Source: Cephalopachus bancanus (taxonomy: Eukaryota > Chordata > Mammalia > Primates > Tarsiidae). From it: 64,000 bases of DNA. Below the pieces are notes generated by a model, which was not told where the DNA came from, searched no databases, and worked only from the letters and a program-made list of their open reading frames with translations. Position numbers and translations under genes: made by a program. Positions 61,361 to 64,000 of this stretch are shown one piece after another. The stretch lies in NCBI GenBank assembly GCA_027257055.1, contig JAPVLO010001002.1:248001-312000 (forward strand), given 5' to 3'. Position 1 is the stretch's first letter. Each line of letters opens with the position of its first letter.

Positions 61361-61652
61361 TTTTTTTTTTTTTTGAGTTGGAGTCTCACTCTGTCACCCA
61401 GACTGGAGTGCAGTGGCCGCTCCTGGTCACTGCAGCCTCGACCGGCTGGGCTCCGGCGATCCTTCTGCCTCAGCCTTCCAAGTAGCTGGAACTACAGGCG
61501 CACGCTACCACACCCGGCTAGTTTTTGATTTATTGTAGAGATGAAATCTCATCAAGTTGCCCAGGCGGGTCTCGAACCCGCGGGCTTAGGCAATCTACTC
61601 ACCTCAGCCTCCCAAAGCGCTGGGATTACAGGCTGAGCCACCGAGCCCGGCT
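61361..61652 (-). mobile_element. Lineage-specific Alu, ancestral form
   Basis: 'gagttggagtctcactctgtcacccagactgg' to 'gctgagccaccgagcccggct'; retains 'atcaagttgcccaggcggg', so it lacks the 5-bp deletion of its neighbour. Confidence 0.95.
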
Positions 61653-61710
61653 CATCATCATATTTTTAAGGGTCATCCATGCAGTAGCATGCTTCAGTGC
61701 ACGTTTGACT

Positions 61711-64000
61711 TTAAACATACTGGATTTGGGGTGCTTTTAGGACAACCATGTTAGAGCACCTGAAAGGCACCTGAACATCTGGAAGTCTGGAGAGTAGTCA
61801 GGGCTGAAGACATGGAGGTGACAGTTGAAATCTTAGGACCAGGTAAGGGCAATCGAGACAGGTAGAAGGAATAAGAAAAGAGAATAACGGACATCACATG
61901 AGGAAATGCTTACATTTTTAAAGACTGCATGGAGGAAGAGAAAACACCAAGAGAGAGAAGTCTGAGAGGCAGGTAATGAAACTAGAGACTCCAAATCATA
62001 AATACTTGAAGGTGATAATGTCTTCACACAACAATTCCTTTGCACCCTGGCACACTTCAGCTCAATGGCAAGTGGATAATAGATTTCTGTTGATTCTGCT
62101 GATCCTGGTGTCTGTTCTCTTTGTACTCCATGGCTTTCAAGGTCTCTTTCAATCCCAAAAGCCATGAATCCCAGTCTCAAATTTCCTTCTGGCATTGTCT
62201 TCATGGTCTCTTCTCTCTTCTCTTTCTATCCATGGACAGAGCTTTGGTAGACACAGCACCTGGGGAGTGCTGGAAAATCTATGGTGCTAAAGAACTCCTT
62301 GCCTTACTGACCAAATGCACAATCACTGGGTTTTTCAGAGGCAACGTTCTCGGAGGTGGCTTCATGAATTCTTACTAGATTATTTGTCCTATTCTGATAC
62401 ATAATCAGATCCTTAAGAGTTTCTGAAAACTTTCTGTGATGAGCAGATAATTAATGCAGCACTTCTGAATGCTAGTGGATAAAAGACAAGCCTTATTCCA
62501 GGTGGTAACAGACATTCCTTCCATCCTGTCATCTTCTAGCCCAAGCATAGAATCCAAGAGAAAGCAAGCCCAGTAAAAGGAACTCAGGGTGCCAGAATGT
62601 GATTCATATGGCAAGTGCATAATGAAGGAGAAAATATTTCAGGTCAGTACTTTTCTACTATTGCCTGGGAATCTGACTACTGTGTGGGCAGCTGGGGAGC
62701 CAATGCAGGTTTAGGGAAGCCACTAGCATCCTGGTAAGTAGAAGAAGTGTCAGGAGCACATCTAGGATCCCCTGCCACCACTCCCCAGGGGTGTTTGTGT
62801 TGGAAATGGAAAGGGCTGGCACAGAATGGCACAGTAACCAGATTGCACTGCAGTTGAGGAAACACAAGACCTTCCAGCCATGAGTGAGCAGCCCAGGCAT
62901 TTCAATGTGGCTGGGGAATGAGAAATCCAGACAAGAACAATCTAAATCTTCCTGGTAGACTTTGAGGCATATGGGAATAAATCGGTTCATATCCAGTTTA
63001 GGTTCAAGAAGGTTCCAGGGCACTTTGATGAATTAATCATGCATCCTTAATTAATCTAGATGGTAGTATAACAACTGCCAAGCAGGGGAAAAATAGAAAA
63101 GCAGTGTAGAGATGCTGTCCAGACTAAGGTTTCTCTCTAGGGCAGGACTTTCAAAGCTCCCTTTGACGCTAAAGCTTGGGATGGAAAGTGATGTAAATGG
63201 TACCTCACACCCACTAATTGTATTTGAGAAAAAGCATCCTTAAATGTAAGAGGAAAAGAAAGCAACACTGGAAGAAACCAAAGACTTCAGGCTATTTTTC
63301 TTTAGAGTACAAAGGCTGAGATAAGATGGACTAATAGGCCCAAACCATCAGTTTACACATATAGCACAGGGTTTCAGAGTATACAATACTACTGGGACAG
63401 CTTAAAGGCCAAGTTAGCCTTACATATCTTAGTACAGATCTGGCCAGAAACAGAGCAGCTGTAATGCCTCATTCCTTTTCCCAAGGGTCAGCTATTATGC
63501 AGGATGCTACTAGTAGGGTACCTGATTTGATGCTCTACTTGTAGAATTGGGCTTCATTCAAACAAGAATCTATAAAAAGCCTGGCTTTGGCTTGCTTGTA
63601 GGCACTGACAATAGTCAGATTGGAAAAGTTCATGTCAAAGTAGCTACACTACAAAGATATGAGAGGGGACCCAAATAAACCCAGAATTATTTTTTGGAGG
63701 ATGGGCTCCTTGTAGTTCAGACTCTCCCTGCTAGGTTAAGTGTTCTAGGAACCCATCTGCATCAGTGTACCAGCTAGCATGGTTATGAGAGGCTGTGTTC
63801 TGCTTCAGTGAATTGCTTTTTTTAGATTCTTTCAATGTATTTGCTTATTTCATGATGGGTGATTTACATAAACAACCTGCCCATACAGCGCTGAGTGTTA
63901 AGTAGTTTTTTATTAAAACATGGCATGACTCCTGTGCCCCACCTTCCCTATTCACTTGATCTCACCCTGAGCGACTTCGTTTGTTTCCCCAGATTTAAAA
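61711..64000. other. Unassigned low-repeat stretch
   Basis: About 2.3 kb with no Alu and no repeat family I can name. Frames of 60-123 codons on both strands lack paired splice signals and family resemblance, so none is called. It is probably intron of the minus-strand gene ending at 54.2 kb, or upstream DNA. Confidence 0.35.

Larger units (their letters stand above)
60690..61710 (-). mobile_element. L1M 3' end, minus, split by two Alus
   Basis: 'ttaatgagatatcactcacataccatatagctcagcc', 'ttggtatattcacagagttgtgcaaccatcaatc' and 'agtccctggcaaccactaatctactttct' run to 60962. It continues at 61269-61360 ('gtttctatggctttgcctgttccagacacttcatataaacag') and 61653-61710 ('agggtcatccatgcagtagcatgc'). 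Confidence 0.88.

Noticed and set aside
62658..63023. 121-codon minus-strand frame near the right edge, considered as an upstream exon of the minus-strand gene.
   Set aside because: Two overlapping frames of similar quality, no convincing acceptor/donor pair, composition not protein-like.

Overview
This window looks like nuclear DNA of a primate. It is mostly interspersed repeats (roughly fifty Alu copies plus L1, L2, MIR, MaLR and ERVL LTRs, Tigger and Charlie DNA transposons), with one GC-rich promoter island and one probable terminal coding exon. There are no bacterial-style operons, rRNA or tRNA genes, or CRISPR arrays. The younger Alus share an unusual consensus (head 'gccgggctcggtggctcag', 'cgcgcctttgggagg', linker 'acaataaatcaaaaa', tail 'gactccaactc'). 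They are not anthropoid AluS/Y. They lack the right-arm signature I associate with Malagasy lemur Alus, and no galago/loris tRNA-derived monomers are seen. By elimination a tarsier is the best guess; a strepsirrhine lineage cannot be excluded. Layout. 1-23.9 kb is Alu-, L1M- and MLT1-rich DNA holding a 0.6 kb polypurine tract and a (TC)n(CA)n microsatellite; no coding exon could be supported there. 23.9-25.25 kb is a CpG island with GC boxes, CAG/CTG and GCC/GGC triplet runs, and on the minus strand a strong splice donor. I read it as promoter plus first exon of a minus-strand gene whose intron 1 would run leftward through the first 24 kb. 25.3-53.9 kb is repeat-dense intergenic DNA with nested insertions, a 126-bp inverted repeat at 37.7/38.2 kb, a non-retrotransposed local duplication of an Alu fragment at 39.3/40.0 kb, a (GAAA)n expansion at 42 kb and an L1-in-L1-with-Alu stack at 43.8-45.7 kb. 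53.9-56.9 kb is AT-rich and almost repeat-free. Inside it, a minus-strand terminal exon (acceptor at 55.23 kb, 42 codons, stop, about 0.95 kb of 3'UTR, poly(A) signal at 54.18 kb) marks the 3' end of a second minus-strand gene whose body lies to the right of the window. 56.9-61.7 kb has an ERVL-type LTR and fragmented L1M copies split by Alus, and 61.7-64 kb is mostly unassigned, probably intronic. The two genes would therefore be in tandem on the minus strand, about 29 kb apart. Neither could be named from the sequence alone. Repeat subfamily names are from memory of consensus sequences, and all boundaries are approximate unless a target-site duplication (TSD) is given.
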